Assembly: GCF_030506305.1 (NCBI RefSeq)
Contig: NZ_CP119421.1
Span: 4,232,501-4,296,500 of the forward strand
DNA from: Porifericola rhodea
GTDB lineage: Bacteria > Bacteroidota > Bacteroidia > Cytophagales > Cyclobacteriaceae
Length of the DNA stretch: 64,000 nucleotides
Direction of reading: 5' to 3'
Shown: positions 1 to 8,881 of the stretch, in pieces
How positions within the stretch are numbered: the stretch's first letter is position 1
Layout of the letters: each line of letters starts with the position of its first letter
Translations under genes and position numbers: made by a program
Notes under the pieces: generated by a model
The model's database searches: none
Told to the model about the DNA's origin: nothing
What the model saw: only the letters and a program-made list of their open reading frames with translations

Positions 1-642
1 TATATCTACGATCCTGAAACTGATGAGTGGACTGAAGGCCCGGAAATACCTGAAGGGAGGCGGAGAGGAGCAGCCGGAGCATTTGCCTACAAGAATAAGC
101 TATATCTGGTATGCGGCATACAGAATGGTCATACTGATGGTTATATCAATTGGCTGGATGAATATGACCCTGCTACAGATAGCTGGACTCAGTTAGCAGA
201 TGCTCCACACCAACGAGACCATGTGCAGGCAGTAGTTGCTAACAATAAAATCTATGTGGCGGGAGGAAGAACTACTTCAGCCGCTACAGGACAAACCATG
301 GAGCTTACAGTGCCTGAAGTAGATGTTTATGATTTTGATAGCGGAACGTGGACCACGCTAGAAAATAATATTCCCACTATGCGTGCTGGCACTAGTTCGG
401 TACACCACGGAGAGTATGTAGTAGTTATTGGAGGAGAGAGCGGAGCAATGGAGGCCGCCCACGATCACGTAGAAGCCTTAAATATTAATAATGGTGAATG
501 GGAAAGCTGGCCTTCGCTTCAGCGTGGGAGGCATGGTACCCAAGCATTTATCTATGAGGACAATATCTATATAGCTGCAGGTAGTGGTAATAGAGGAGGT
601 GGCCCTGAGCTTAGCAGCATGGAGAAATATAGTCTTCAGTAA
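1..642 (+). CDS. Kelch-repeat protein, 5' end outside window
   Basis: The frame is open from base 1, so only the C-terminal 213 residues are present. At least four Kelch blades are visible, each with a short hydrophobic strand and a Gly-Gly or similar turn (for example KIYVAGG and YVVVIGG), alternating with aromatic segments such as YDPATDSW. This predicts a six- or seven-bladed beta-propeller, usually a binding or galactose-oxidase-like scaffold. The substrate cannot be inferred. A strong hairpin follows the stop codon. The nearest in-frame ATG-like start inside the window lies near base 223, but the homology clearly extends upstream of it. Confidence 0.85.
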   Translation, partial: YIYDPETDEWTEGPEIPEGRRRGAAGAFAYKNKLYLVCGIQNGHTDGYINWLDEYDPATDSWTQLADAPHQRDHVQAVVANNKIYVAGGRTTSAATGQTMELTVPEVDVYDFDSGTWTTLENNIPTMRAGTSSVHHGEYVVVIGGESGAMEAAHDHVEALNINNGEWESWPSLQRGRHGTQAFIYEDNIYIAAGSGNRGGGPELSSMEKYSLQ

Positions 643-655
643 ACTAAAGTATATG

Positions 656-681
656 AAGGTGAGTCAGACTCACCTTTTTTT
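656..681. terminator. Bidirectional intrinsic terminator
   Basis: Inverted repeat AAGGTGAGTC (656-665) / GACTCACCTT (667-676) followed by a run of T. It sits between the convergent Kelch gene and the SMP-30-like gene. The T run favours termination of the plus-strand gene. Confidence 0.8.
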
Positions 682-1801
682 AGTTCGCTGCTCTTTTCCA
701 GCTTCTTCCAGGATGTTCAGCCATAAAAGTTTCTATGCATCCTCTATCCTGTAGTGTTACATAACAGCTGCGTCCTTCACTACCGCCAAAGGCGATATTA
801 GAAGGCAGTTTCCCTTTCATTTGTACTTCACGAATTAATTCACCTGCTGGTGAAAGTATAGCCACTGTTCCTTTACCGTGACGAGTCACGTACAGATTGC
901 CCTCCTGATCGCATCGCATACCATCCATGCCAAAATCAGGAAACTCAGCAAAGAGTCTTTTATCAGTTACTTCACCTGTTTCACTCAGCTGATAAGCCCA
1001 AATTTTACGCTGTACGCTCTCATTCACGTACAAAGTTTTTTGGTCTGGGCTTACTTCTACGCCATTGGTAGTGCCCATATTTGCTTCCACTAGCTCAACT
1101 TTTCCGTCAGGAAAAATTCTCCAGAGTTGCCCTGTAGACTCTGACCAATTGGGGTCACTGGCAAACACATTATCGTTATCCATAATAGCAATATCGTTAG
1201 GCTGGTTCATCTCCGGGCCATGAGCTAACACACTGATATTCTGGCTACTCATATCAATTTTCAGAATATTATGCTGCTTGTAGTCAGCCACCAGCATTTC
1301 ACCCTGGCTATTGAAGCGAATTCCATTACCTATACTACCCTCAGGGAGCTCAACAAACAAGCTGGCATCTCCTTTAGGGCTGACTTTGCCTATAGTTCCC
1401 TGCTTTTGGAAATTGACAGCATATACATTTCCTGAAAGATCTACAGCAGGCCCTTCAATACCTTTAGTAAAACTACCGGCGGAGGTAAAGTCTTCAGTTT
1501 CTCTTTTCTGATCATCTGTTGCGGTAACTACAATTTTAACGCTATCCAACAGCTGTTCCTGAGCACTAAGGAGCATTCTTACGTAGGTTTCTCCTTCATT
1601 AATGCCTTGGACGTATCCGCTGTCATTAACCTGAGCAACCATTGGATTGACTGAAACCCATCTAAGATCTTTCAAATCTACCGCTCCTTGTATTGAAATG
1701 AATTGCTTTTCCCCTTCGGTAATTGTATAAGTGCGCTCACTAATTTTTACCCGCTGGCAAGAGGCTAATACTAAGAGTACGATCAACAATCTATAGTTCA
1801 T
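680..1801 (-). CDS. Lipoprotein with Big2 Ig-like domain and SMP-30/gluconolactonase-like propeller
   Basis: A 373-residue predicted lipoprotein: the leader ends in the lipobox LASC with Cys15. Residues about 22-93 look like a bacterial Ig-like Big2 domain (WVSVNPMVAQV, then GYVQGINEGETYV). Residues about 105-365 look like an SMP-30/gluconolactonase or NHL-type beta-propeller, with repeats such as GNVYAVNFQKQGTIGKV and DGMRCDQEGNLYVTRHGKG. SMP-30-like proteins include lactonases and calcium-binding proteins; which applies here is not shown. It is likely anchored in the periplasm or on the outer membrane. It appears monocistronic. Confidence 0.8.
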   Translation of the reverse strand: MNYRLLIVLLVLASCQRVKISERTYTITEGEKQFISIQGAVDLKDLRWVSVNPMVAQVNDSGYVQGINEGETYVRMLLSAQEQLLDSVKIVVTATDDQKRETEDFTSAGSFTKGIEGPAVDLSGNVYAVNFQKQGTIGKVSPKGDASLFVELPEGSIGNGIRFNSQGEMLVADYKQHNILKIDMSSQNISVLAHGPEMNQPNDIAIMDNDNVFASDPNWSESTGQLWRIFPDGKVELVEANMGTTNGVEVSPDQKTLYVNESVQRKIWAYQLSETGEVTDKRLFAEFPDFGMDGMRCDQEGNLYVTRHGKGTVAILSPAGELIREVQMKGKLPSNIAFGGSEGRSCYVTLQDRGCIETFMAEHPGRSWKRAAN

Positions 1802-2131
1802 ATATACATTCTTTTAACTTTATACGAGTGGAGGCTAAATTAAACAGAGGCGTGTTGAGGATAAAGAAAACTTAAACATTTTGATAGGTTACCCACGCGA
1901 TTTTGTTATCCCTGTGTAAATTTACTAGTCTATAAATTGCTTTCTGCAATACATATACTAAGTAAAAGTATAGTTTGTGTATGAAAATGGGAGTTTCATT
2001 TAGCACAATAAAAACTCTAAGTATTATATTGTAAGAGCTAAGCGAATTTTTTGTCGTGCAAATGTTCTACAGCTTTTTCAAGGCTCAGTTCTCCCACAAA
2101 GTATAGCCCTAATAAACTAATAAGTATAAGT
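1802..2131. other. Intergenic region between divergent lipoprotein genes
   Basis: About 330 AT-rich bases separate two divergently transcribed lipoprotein genes, so promoters for both should lie here. I found no exact TAnnTTTG element, no strong dyad and no RNA gene. An in-frame extension of the downstream gene begins at a TTG at 2051, but the ATG at 2132 starts a normal lipoprotein leader. Confidence 0.5.
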
Positions 2132-2845
2132 ATGAAGCTTTTACATGCTTTTGGTAGAAACAGACATCTGCTTTTAATGCTATCTGTAGCTAGCATTATG
2201 GAGTCTTGTGGGGAGAGTAATCAATCGGTGCCACTGTTTAATGGAGAAAATTTGCAGGGTTGGGAGGGAAAAGATAAATACTTTAGAGTAGAAGATCAGG
2301 CTATCGTTGCCGGAAGGCTGGATGAAATGATCCCTCAAAATGAATTTCTATGTACTACCAGAAATTACGAAAATTTTGACTTAAGCCTTAATGTCAGGTT
2401 AACAGGAGAGGGAGACAATGGTGGGGTGCAGTTCCGAAGTCAACGCGTAGCAGACAGTCATGAAGTTTCTGGATATCAGGCAGACATTGGTTTTATACCT
2501 AGTGCATGGATTAAGCAATTTCCACGCTTTCGTCATTTTGCCAATAATTTGGAAGATGACATACCCTACCCACTTTGGGGTAGTCTGTACGATGAGGCAC
2601 GAAGGTCCCGCATACTTGCCCTGGGGGAACGCGAAATAGTTTTAGAAAACCTGAAGCCCAATGATTGGAACAAACTGAGGATAAGAGCGGTAAACCAGCA
2701 AATTAAAATCTGGCTGAATGATGTTCCAATTTCAGAGTTTATAGAAAGCGAAGGTATGGCTCGTACGGGATTAATATGCTTACAGGTTCATTCAGGTCCG
2801 CCATTAGAGGTTTGGTACAAAGATTTGATTATAAAAGAACTCTAG
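2132..2845 (+). CDS. DUF1080 (3-keto-disaccharide hydrolase family) lipoprotein
   Basis: A 237-residue protein. I chose the ATG at 2132 because it opens a leader that ends in a lipobox-like MESC (Cys26); the in-frame TTG at 2051 would add 27 non-signal residues. The rest is one DUF1080/concanavalin-like domain: it opens with LFNGENLQGWEG, continues with GDNGGVQFRSQR and ends with GLICLQVHSGPPLEVWYKD. Members of this Pfam family (PF06439) act on 3-keto-glycosides in characterised cases. A second, divergent copy lies at 28992. Probably exported to the outer membrane or periplasm. Confidence 0.85.
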   Translation: MKLLHAFGRNRHLLLMLSVASIMESCGESNQSVPLFNGENLQGWEGKDKYFRVEDQAIVAGRLDEMIPQNEFLCTTRNYENFDLSLNVRLTGEGDNGGVQFRSQRVADSHEVSGYQADIGFIPSAWIKQFPRFRHFANNLEDDIPYPLWGSLYDEARRSRILALGEREIVLENLKPNDWNKLRIRAVNQQIKIWLNDVPISEFIESEGMARTGLICLQVHSGPPLEVWYKDLIIKEL

Positions 2846-2949
2846 TATTCAAGCCTGCGATAGATTTTTGTGCATAAGGGTCTGATAATCAGTTTTATAT
2901 AAGTAGTTAATAAACCTTTTCCTCAAATTTGTTTTGGTGAGCCAATCTA

Positions 2950-3597
2950 GTGCCTAACTTACAGACAAAGAAATTTGTCAATCCCACTTCATATCAATTA
3001 TCAATTAATCATCATATTTCATTGATTAAGCAGCGTAAACATATATACATAGCCTACCTCAGAGGTATTAATGTAGGAGGCCACAGGAAGATAAAAATGC
3101 AGGAACTTAAAGCCTTACTCAATAGACAGGGATTTCATGAGCTAAATACCTACATACAAAGTGGAAATCTGGTCTTTTATCATGCAGATAAGTCAGCTGG
3201 TGAACTCCAGACAGATTTGGAAACCCTTATTTTGCAACACTTTGGTTTTGAAGTAAAAGTACTACTATTAAGCAAAGATGAAATAGATCATATTTTGAGC
3301 AGCAATCCTTATCTGCAGGATGATACCGACATCAATAAGCTTTATGTGAGTATGCTGGATCAGGTGCCCACTTCTGAAGCATTGGAGCATTTGCAAAGCT
3401 ATAGCTTTCCTGGAGATGAGTTTACAGTACTTGGTAAGACTATTTTTCTCTACTGCGGCAATGGGTATGGTAAAACCAAATTGAGCAACGATTTCTTTGA
3501 AAAAAAACTAAAACAGTCTGCTACTACCCGAAACTGGAAAACCATGTTAAAAATGCAATCTATGGCAGATGATTTACTGGCGAGCGAATTAAAGTAG
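2950..3597 (+). CDS. DUF1697 family protein
   Basis: A 215-residue cytoplasmic protein with the family's N-terminal signature IAYLRGINVGGHRKIKM followed by TYIQSGNLVF. The C-terminal part has the usual GYGKTKLSNDFFEKKL segment. The biochemical function of the family is unknown. The start is uncertain: GTG at 2950 gives about 24 residues before the domain that the family normally lacks, and an in-frame TTG at 3022 would give a typical length. The stop is 4 bases before the next gene, so the two are probably co-transcribed. Confidence 0.85.
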   Translation: MPNLQTKKFVNPTSYQLSINHHISLIKQRKHIYIAYLRGINVGGHRKIKMQELKALLNRQGFHELNTYIQSGNLVFYHADKSAGELQTDLETLILQHFGFEVKVLLLSKDEIDHILSSNPYLQDDTDINKLYVSMLDQVPTSEALEHLQSYSFPGDEFTVLGKTIFLYCGNGYGKTKLSNDFFEKKLKQSATTRNWKTMLKMQSMADDLLASELK

Positions 3598-3601
3598 AAG
3601 C

Positions 3602-4129
3602 ATGAAAAAATCGGACCTCAGCTATATTCCAGAATTTTACGATACCTATATCAACAAGGTAGAGGATGAATTGACTGTAAATCAGGCTCTTCGTGCCTAC
3701 GATGGTGATTGGCTTAGCAAGGAAAAAGATAATTTTCTAAAACTAGGCGATCAGGTGTATGCACCAAATAAGTGGTCAGTGAAAGATATACTGCAGCATA
3801 TGATAGACACAGAAAGAGTGTTTAATTATCGTACGCTATGCATTGCGCGTGGAGAGAGAGCAGAACTACCAGGTATGGATGAGCAACTGTATGCTCAAAA
3901 TCACCAAGCGCATAAAAGAAGTCTGGATAGTCTTCTTCAGGAATTTACATTGGTAAGGGAGGCAACGATAGTCATGTTCCAGCACTTTGACAAAGATATG
4001 ATGCTAAGAGAGGGCACCTGCTTTCAGAAAAAAGTAAGTGTGCTTTCTTTAGGCTTTACTATGGTGGGGCATCCAATCCATCACCTCAGCATACTTAAGG
4101 AGAGGTACTATCCTTTGATAGCAAAGTAA
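3602..4129 (+). CDS. DinB family protein
   Basis: A 175-residue four-helix-bundle protein of the DinB/YfiT superfamily. Possible metal ligands sit in the helix DILQHMIDTER and in the late motif HPIHHLS. Related proteins are thiol-dependent transferases (bacillithiol or mycothiol S-transferases) or metal-dependent hydrolases; the substrate cannot be assigned here. It follows the DUF1697 gene by 4 bases and ends 7 bases from the convergent glutaredoxin-like gene. Confidence 0.85.
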   Translation: MKKSDLSYIPEFYDTYINKVEDELTVNQALRAYDGDWLSKEKDNFLKLGDQVYAPNKWSVKDILQHMIDTERVFNYRTLCIARGERAELPGMDEQLYAQNHQAHKRSLDSLLQEFTLVREATIVMFQHFDKDMMLREGTCFQKKVSVLSLGFTMVGHPIHHLSILKERYYPLIAK

Positions 4130-4136
4130 AAGCAGA

Positions 4137-4490
4137 CTATAAAGCCTGCTCAATAATTTGTAACTCCGGATTAACATGCATATTACCGTTTACTTCTACC
4201 ACTGGTAAGTGGATATTTCCTCTAAAACCAGATTTTTGAAGCTTAAGCAACATCTCGTCTGCATTTTTCTGTTCCTTCTCCACATCGTAAAATGTGTACT
4301 CATAACCTGCTGAGTCCAGCTTTTTCTTAAAGTTTACACAGTGGCTACATTCATCACTACCATACACCAATATGGTGCTAGCCTGTGCAACCTGTTCAGT
4401 GTCAGCCTCAGCCTTATCCTTGCTATCTATCATACATTGCTGTAGCGCTATACAACAAAAGAGTAGGGGTATTATTTTTAACCATTTCAT
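4137..4490 (-). CDS. Exported glutaredoxin/thioredoxin-fold protein
   Basis: A 117-residue protein. A hydrophobic leader (residues about 4-18) has Cys residues, but the candidate lipobox LQQC is atypical, so lipidation is uncertain. Residues about 38-117 form a glutaredoxin-like domain with a CSHC redox motif (residues 48-51), a FYDVEKE segment and the cis-Pro loop LPVVEVNG. This suggests an envelope thiol-disulfide exchange protein. Its partner is unknown; the neighbouring aminotransferase is in the same direction, 73 bases upstream. Confidence 0.8.
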   Translation of the reverse strand: MKWLKIIPLLFCCIALQQCMIDSKDKAEADTEQVAQASTILVYGSDECSHCVNFKKKLDSAGYEYTFYDVEKEQKNADEMLLKLQKSGFRGNIHLPVVEVNGNMHVNPELQIIEQAL

Positions 4491-4563
4491 ACGGCAAAAG
4501 TACTAAGCAAAGTGCTGACTGCCTTATTAAATAATGTTTTTTTGTCAAAGGAATTAGATAGGG

Positions 4564-5847
4564 TTAAGCACTTAGCTTTTTTAAAGCACTTACAAGTTGA
4601 TCAAGTTCTTGTGTAGTGTTGTAAAGATGCGGAGTAATACGTACACCTTTAACCGCTTCACTATCAATTGCTACGGTAAAAATTTTAAACCCGTCAAATA
4701 GCTGGTCAGCCAGTTCAGCAGAACTTAAGCCTTTTACACTTACATTGGCAATAGCAGAAGAACGGTGATCCTCAAAAGGAGTATTAATTCGAATTCCCTT
4801 TACTTCCTTCACCTGATTAACCCAGTAATTTTTAAGATAGCGTAGCCTGGCTTCTTTTCGTTCAAGTCCTATTTTGTTTTGAAAGTTAAGTGCGTCTAAA
4901 ATGGCCAGATGAGTTGAGCAGGGGTGTGTTCCTATATGTTCAAACTTTCTGATGTCAGTATCAGCATAGGTATCGTCTCCAAAGAGAGGCCATACATTTT
5001 CAATTTTATCTTTACGAATATACATCAATCCAGAACCTAAGGGGGCACCCAGCCACTTATGCAGACTGCTGCCCAGGTAATCACAACCAAGTTCAGGGAT
5101 TTTAAAGTTAAGATGTCCAAGTGAATGAGCCGCATCAGAAATTATTTCAATACCCTTTGCATGAGCCATTTCAGCAATTGCTCTCACGGGTAGCACCTGT
5201 CCGGTAATATTTATCAAATGAGTTACTAGAATTACCTTTGTCCGTTCAGTAACAGCACTTTCATAGGCATCTACAATTTGCTGGTCATTTTTAGGGTGGA
5301 GTGGTAGTTTGATAAGCTTGTTTACGGTGCCATCTCGTCTTGCTCTTTGGTCAAAAGTAGCAAGCATGCTACCATAATCCTGATGGCTCATAATAGCTTC
5401 ATCTCCGGCCTCTAGTTTTAGCCCCAATATGATAGTGTCCAGAGCTTCAGTAGTATTTCGGCAAATCACTATTTCCTCCTGGCTGCAACCCACAAAATCT
5501 GCCATTGCCTGCTTTACTTTTTGGTAATCGCTATATTGCTGCTTACGCATATACATAGAAGGAATCTGGTTGATCTTACGTATATGTTGTTGTTGGGCTT
5601 CCAACACTGGCTCTGCAGCCAGGCTGTAGTACCCGTTTTCAAGATTGATAAAGTCAGTAGAAACTTTATAGTAGTGCCTAACTTCTTTCCAGAATGTCTC
5701 ATCAGAGGTCAGCTTTCCGGGTGAATGATGGGCTATTCTGCTTTGCTCAAATTTGGGTGTAAACTCTTTATTGAGTAGTGGCAAGGCAGATAAGGAAGCA
5801 CTCAAAGTGCCTGCCTGCTTAAGAAATGCTCTTCGGGGATAATACAT
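4564..5847 (-). CDS. Tat-exported class V aminotransferase-fold PLP enzyme
   Basis: A 427-residue protein with a twin-arginine leader (RRAFLK at residues 5-10, then a hydrophobic stretch). The body is an aminotransferase class V fold resembling isopenicillin N epimerase and cysteine desulfurase-like enzymes. It has CRNTTEALD (phosphate binding), ISDAAHSLGH with the PLP-pyridine Asp238, and SLHKWLGAPLGSG with the Schiff-base Lys264. Substrate and reaction are not evident. Export of a folded, cofactor-loaded PLP enzyme by Tat is consistent with the leader but still a prediction. Confidence 0.82.
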   Translation of the reverse strand: MYYPRRAFLKQAGTLSASLSALPLLNKEFTPKFEQSRIAHHSPGKLTSDETFWKEVRHYYKVSTDFINLENGYYSLAAEPVLEAQQQHIRKINQIPSMYMRKQQYSDYQKVKQAMADFVGCSQEEIVICRNTTEALDTIILGLKLEAGDEAIMSHQDYGSMLATFDQRARRDGTVNKLIKLPLHPKNDQQIVDAYESAVTERTKVILVTHLINITGQVLPVRAIAEMAHAKGIEIISDAAHSLGHLNFKIPELGCDYLGSSLHKWLGAPLGSGLMYIRKDKIENVWPLFGDDTYADTDIRKFEHIGTHPCSTHLAILDALNFQNKIGLERKEARLRYLKNYWVNQVKEVKGIRINTPFEDHRSSAIANVSVKGLSSAELADQLFDGFKIFTVAIDSEAVKGVRITPHLYNTTQELDQLVSALKKLSA

Positions 5848-5982
5848 ATGGGCTGGGTTGTGTAGTATGGATTAGGCTTTGTCCTAAGTTACCGCTATTA
5901 ATACTAAGAGTTCAAGTGTCTTAATTAAGAATTTTTGATAAACTTTATGATAATCTTGAGCTACCAGCAAAGGAACCCCCAT

Positions 5983-5990
5983 TATTTTTG
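5983..5990 (+). promoter_or_regulatory. Possible -7 element of the arginine operon
   Basis: TATTTTTG fits the Bacteroidota consensus TAnnTTTG and lies 64 bases before the ATG of the carbamoyltransferase. A CTTG about 24 bases upstream could be a poor -33 element. This is a weak call on an eight-base match. Confidence 0.35.
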
Positions 5991-6054
5991 AACTTTAGCT
6001 AAAAAACTGCTTATTTTCAGCTTTTAAAAGCACATTTTTTTACTACACGACATC

Positions 6055-6999
6055 ATGAAGCACTTTACCTCTGTTAAAGATGTAAAAGACATGGAGGCAT
6101 TGCTACAGACCGCGAAAGCCGTAAAGCAGTCTCCTTTTGCAGATAAAAATCTCGCCTCAAATAAGGCAATGTGCCTTATTTTTCTTAATCCCAGCCTGAG
6201 AACGCGCCTGAGTACGCAAAGGGCAGCTATGAATTTAGGACTGGATACGGTAGTTTTTGATATGAACCAGGGCGGATGGAATCTGGAGTTTCAGGATGGT
6301 ACCGTCATGAATGTAGATAAGCCTGAACATGTAAAAGAAGCCGCTGCAGTTATTGGCCAGTATTACGATATCATAGGAATCAGGGCATTTGCTCACCTTA
6401 AAAACCGGACAGAAGATTATGCCGAACTGGTAATCAAGCAGTTTCAAAAATATGCAGGAGTACCAGTAATTAGTTTAGAGTCGCCGGTGCGCCACCCTCT
6501 ACAGTCATTAACCGATCTAATTACGATAGAAGAACACAAGACGGTAGAAAAACCAAAGATCGTTTTAAGCTGGGCTCCACATCCTAAAGCATTACCCCAG
6601 GCAGTAGCCAATTCATTTTTGGAATGGATGATAGCTACGGGTCAGGATATCACACTTACGCATCCTAAGGGCTATGAGCTGGATGATACTTTTACCAAAA
6701 ATGTAAAAGTGACCAACGATCAGCGAGCTGCTTTTGAAGGTGCGGACTTCATATATACTAAAAACTGGTCGTCTTATCAGGATTATGGTCAGGTACTGGA
6801 AAAAGGTAATGATTGGATGGTGAGTGCAGATAAGATGAAGTTGACTAATAACGCAAAATTTATGCATTGCTTACCCGTACGTCGCAATGTAATAGTAGCC
6901 GATGAGGTAATAGATAGCGAGCAATCTATCGTGATACAGCAGGCTGCCAATCGGGTAGTGGCCGCTCAGGCAGTGCTTAAAACAATTCTGGAATCCTAA
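6055..6999 (+). CDS. argF': N-succinyl/N-acetylornithine carbamoyltransferase
   Basis: A 314-residue transcarbamylase. It transfers a carbamoyl group to an acylated ornithine in the linearised arginine pathway. Visible motifs are the carbamoyl-phosphate loop SLRTR (residues 47-51), the acylornithine-type loop around KPEHVKEA, the segment RHPLQSLTDL and the C-terminal MHCLPVRRN. Proline at residue 90 matches the Pro that specifies succinylornithine in the Bacteroides fragilis enzyme; the Xanthomonas acetylornithine enzyme has Glu there. First gene of an operon with argB, argE and argH; the gap to argB is 9 bases. Distinguished from plain ornithine carbamoyltransferase by these loops. Confidence 0.92.
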   Translation: MKHFTSVKDVKDMEALLQTAKAVKQSPFADKNLASNKAMCLIFLNPSLRTRLSTQRAAMNLGLDTVVFDMNQGGWNLEFQDGTVMNVDKPEHVKEAAAVIGQYYDIIGIRAFAHLKNRTEDYAELVIKQFQKYAGVPVISLESPVRHPLQSLTDLITIEEHKTVEKPKIVLSWAPHPKALPQAVANSFLEWMIATGQDITLTHPKGYELDDTFTKNVKVTNDQRAAFEGADFIYTKNWSSYQDYGQVLEKGNDWMVSADKMKLTNNAKFMHCLPVRRNVIVADEVIDSEQSIVIQQAANRVVAAQAVLKTILES

Positions 7000-7008
7000 A
7001 CCAATCGC

Positions 7009-7797
7009 ATGGAAGAAAGTATAAAAATATTCAAAATTGGAGGCAGAGTTATTGAGCAACCAGAACTGCTCAGAAGCTTTTTAAAAGATTTTGCTTCTCT
7101 ACCTCAACCCAAAATTTTAGTGCACGGAGGAGGACGTTCTGCTACCACTCTGGCCGATAAAATGGGGGTGGAAACTAAAATGGTAGAAGGCCGACGCGTT
7201 ACCGATGAAGCCATGCTGGAAATCGTTCTTATGGTATATGGTGGGTTGAATAAAAAAATTACCGCATTACTACAATCTGTGGGTTCTAACGCTATCGGAC
7301 TAACTGGGGCGGATATGAATGTCATGAAAGCTCATAAACGCGCTCCAGAGCCGGTTGATTATGGTTTTGTGGGTGATATAGATGAGGTAAATGCTGAAGG
7401 ACTGATCAAACTTCTGGAAGATGGGGTAGTGCCGGTGATGGCTCCTCTAACTCATGATGGCAATGGGCAAATGCTTAATACCAATGCTGATAATATTGCC
7501 GGAAGTGTGGCTCGTGGTCTGGCTAAACATAAGAAAGTAGAGCTTTATTACTGTTTTGAAAAGAAAGGAGTAATGGTAGACCCTGATGATGACTCCAGCC
7601 TTATAGAAAAAATTACACCTGACGAATTTGTGCAATACAAAGCCGAAGGTATAGTGGTAGAAGGCATGATACCAAAATTGGAAAATGCTTTTAAAACTAT
7701 AAATGCGGGAGTAGAAAAAGTCTGTATCATGCACTATAGTGGTATACAGCAGGTAGGTGGCGATATGTTTGAAGGAACAACATTATGCCTGAAGTAG
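7009..7797 (+). CDS. argB: Acetylglutamate kinase (possibly acting on N-succinylglutamate)
   Basis: A 262-residue amino-acid kinase that phosphorylates N-acyl-glutamate in arginine synthesis. The N-terminal KIGGRVI carries the catalytic Lys and Gly pair, LVHGGGRSATTLADKMG is the phosphate/substrate loop, and VEGRRVTDEAML and NTNADNIAG are conserved substrate- and nucleotide-binding segments. Since the neighbouring carbamoyltransferase looks succinyl-specific, the kinase may use N-succinylglutamate. Its 3' end overlaps argE by 13 bases, which suggests translational coupling. Confidence 0.93.
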   Translation: MEESIKIFKIGGRVIEQPELLRSFLKDFASLPQPKILVHGGGRSATTLADKMGVETKMVEGRRVTDEAMLEIVLMVYGGLNKKITALLQSVGSNAIGLTGADMNVMKAHKRAPEPVDYGFVGDIDEVNAEGLIKLLEDGVVPVMAPLTHDGNGQMLNTNADNIAGSVARGLAKHKKVELYYCFEKKGVMVDPDDDSSLIEKITPDEFVQYKAEGIVVEGMIPKLENAFKTINAGVEKVCIMHYSGIQQVGGDMFEGTTLCLK

Positions 7798-8870
7798 CAG
7801 CACAGCAAGCCCATCAGCTGGCAGACAAAGCGATAACATTACTGCAAAAGCTGATAGCTACCCAATCTTTGAGTAAAGAGGAGGATAAAACTGCCGATAT
7901 TCTGGCTCAATATCTTCAGAATGAAGGAATGGAGGTTCACCGACTACTGAACAATGTCTGGGTAAAATCAAATGACTTTGATCCCAATAAGCCTACTATC
8001 CTGCTAAACTCTCATCATGATACGGTTAAGCCTGCTTCAACTTATACGCGCGACCCGTATTCACCTGATATCGTAGAGGGCAGGCTTTATGGTCTGGGAA
8101 GTAATGACGCTGGAGGTGCATTGGTTTGTCTGCTTCATACTTTTCTGGCATTGAACGAGCAAACAGATCGTGCCTATAATTTGATTTTTGCGGCCAGCGC
8201 CGAAGAAGAAATTTCAGGCAAAAATGGTATCGCTGCCTTACTGCCTGAGTTGGGTAAAATAGATCTGGCAATTGTAGGAGAACCTACTGATATGCAAATG
8301 GCAGTCGCTGAAAAAGGGCTTATGGTTATTGATGGACATGCCAAAGGTAAGTCTGGTCATGCTGCCCGTAATGAAGGTGTAAACGCACTTTACATTGCGC
8401 TTGAAGATATACAAAAATTAAGAGAATTTCGCTTTCCTAAACAGTCGCCTACCTTAGGTGATATACATATTTCAGTTACTCAGATTGAGTCGGGTACTCA
8501 GCATAATGTAGTGCCGGATAGCTGTAGCTTTGTGGTGGATGTACGTACGCATGAGCAGTATACCAATCAGGAAGTTTTTGCCCTGCTACAGCAAGAGCTA
8601 AAATCTGAGTTGAAAGCACGTTCTTTTCGCTTAAATTCTTCGGGTATTCCAATGGACCATCCTATAGTGCGAAAAGGTTCACAAATGGGTTTGACGACCT
8701 ATGGCTCACCAACATTATCTGACCAGGCACTGATGAGTGGTTTTCCCACTCTTAAGATGGGACCAGGCTTTTCAGAGAGGTCGCACACTGCGGATGAGTT
8801 TATATTAACTGATGAAATAAGAGAAGGTATCCGCATTTATTTGGCATTATTACAAAATCTTAGCATTTAA
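7785..8870 (+). CDS. argE: M20 family deacylase, N-acyl-ornithine/citrulline deacylase
   Basis: A 361-residue M20 metallopeptidase. Zinc ligands and catalytic residues are visible: HHD at 77-79, Asp108 in GSNDAGG, Glu pair in AEEEISG at 140-142, Glu166 in VGEPTD and a late His in the ERSHTADEF region. In operons with acylornithine carbamoyltransferase this enzyme removes the acyl group from N-acyl-citrulline. Context therefore supports citrulline release instead of plain ArgE acting on acetylornithine. Starts inside the end of argB and ends 11 bases before argH. Confidence 0.88.
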   Translation: MPEVAAQQAHQLADKAITLLQKLIATQSLSKEEDKTADILAQYLQNEGMEVHRLLNNVWVKSNDFDPNKPTILLNSHHDTVKPASTYTRDPYSPDIVEGRLYGLGSNDAGGALVCLLHTFLALNEQTDRAYNLIFAASAEEEISGKNGIAALLPELGKIDLAIVGEPTDMQMAVAEKGLMVIDGHAKGKSGHAARNEGVNALYIALEDIQKLREFRFPKQSPTLGDIHISVTQIESGTQHNVVPDSCSFVVDVRTHEQYTNQEVFALLQQELKSELKARSFRLNSSGIPMDHPIVRKGSQMGLTTYGSPTLSDQALMSGFPTLKMGPGFSERSHTADEFILTDEIREGIRIYLALLQNLSI

Positions 8871-8881
8871 ACACTACTACA

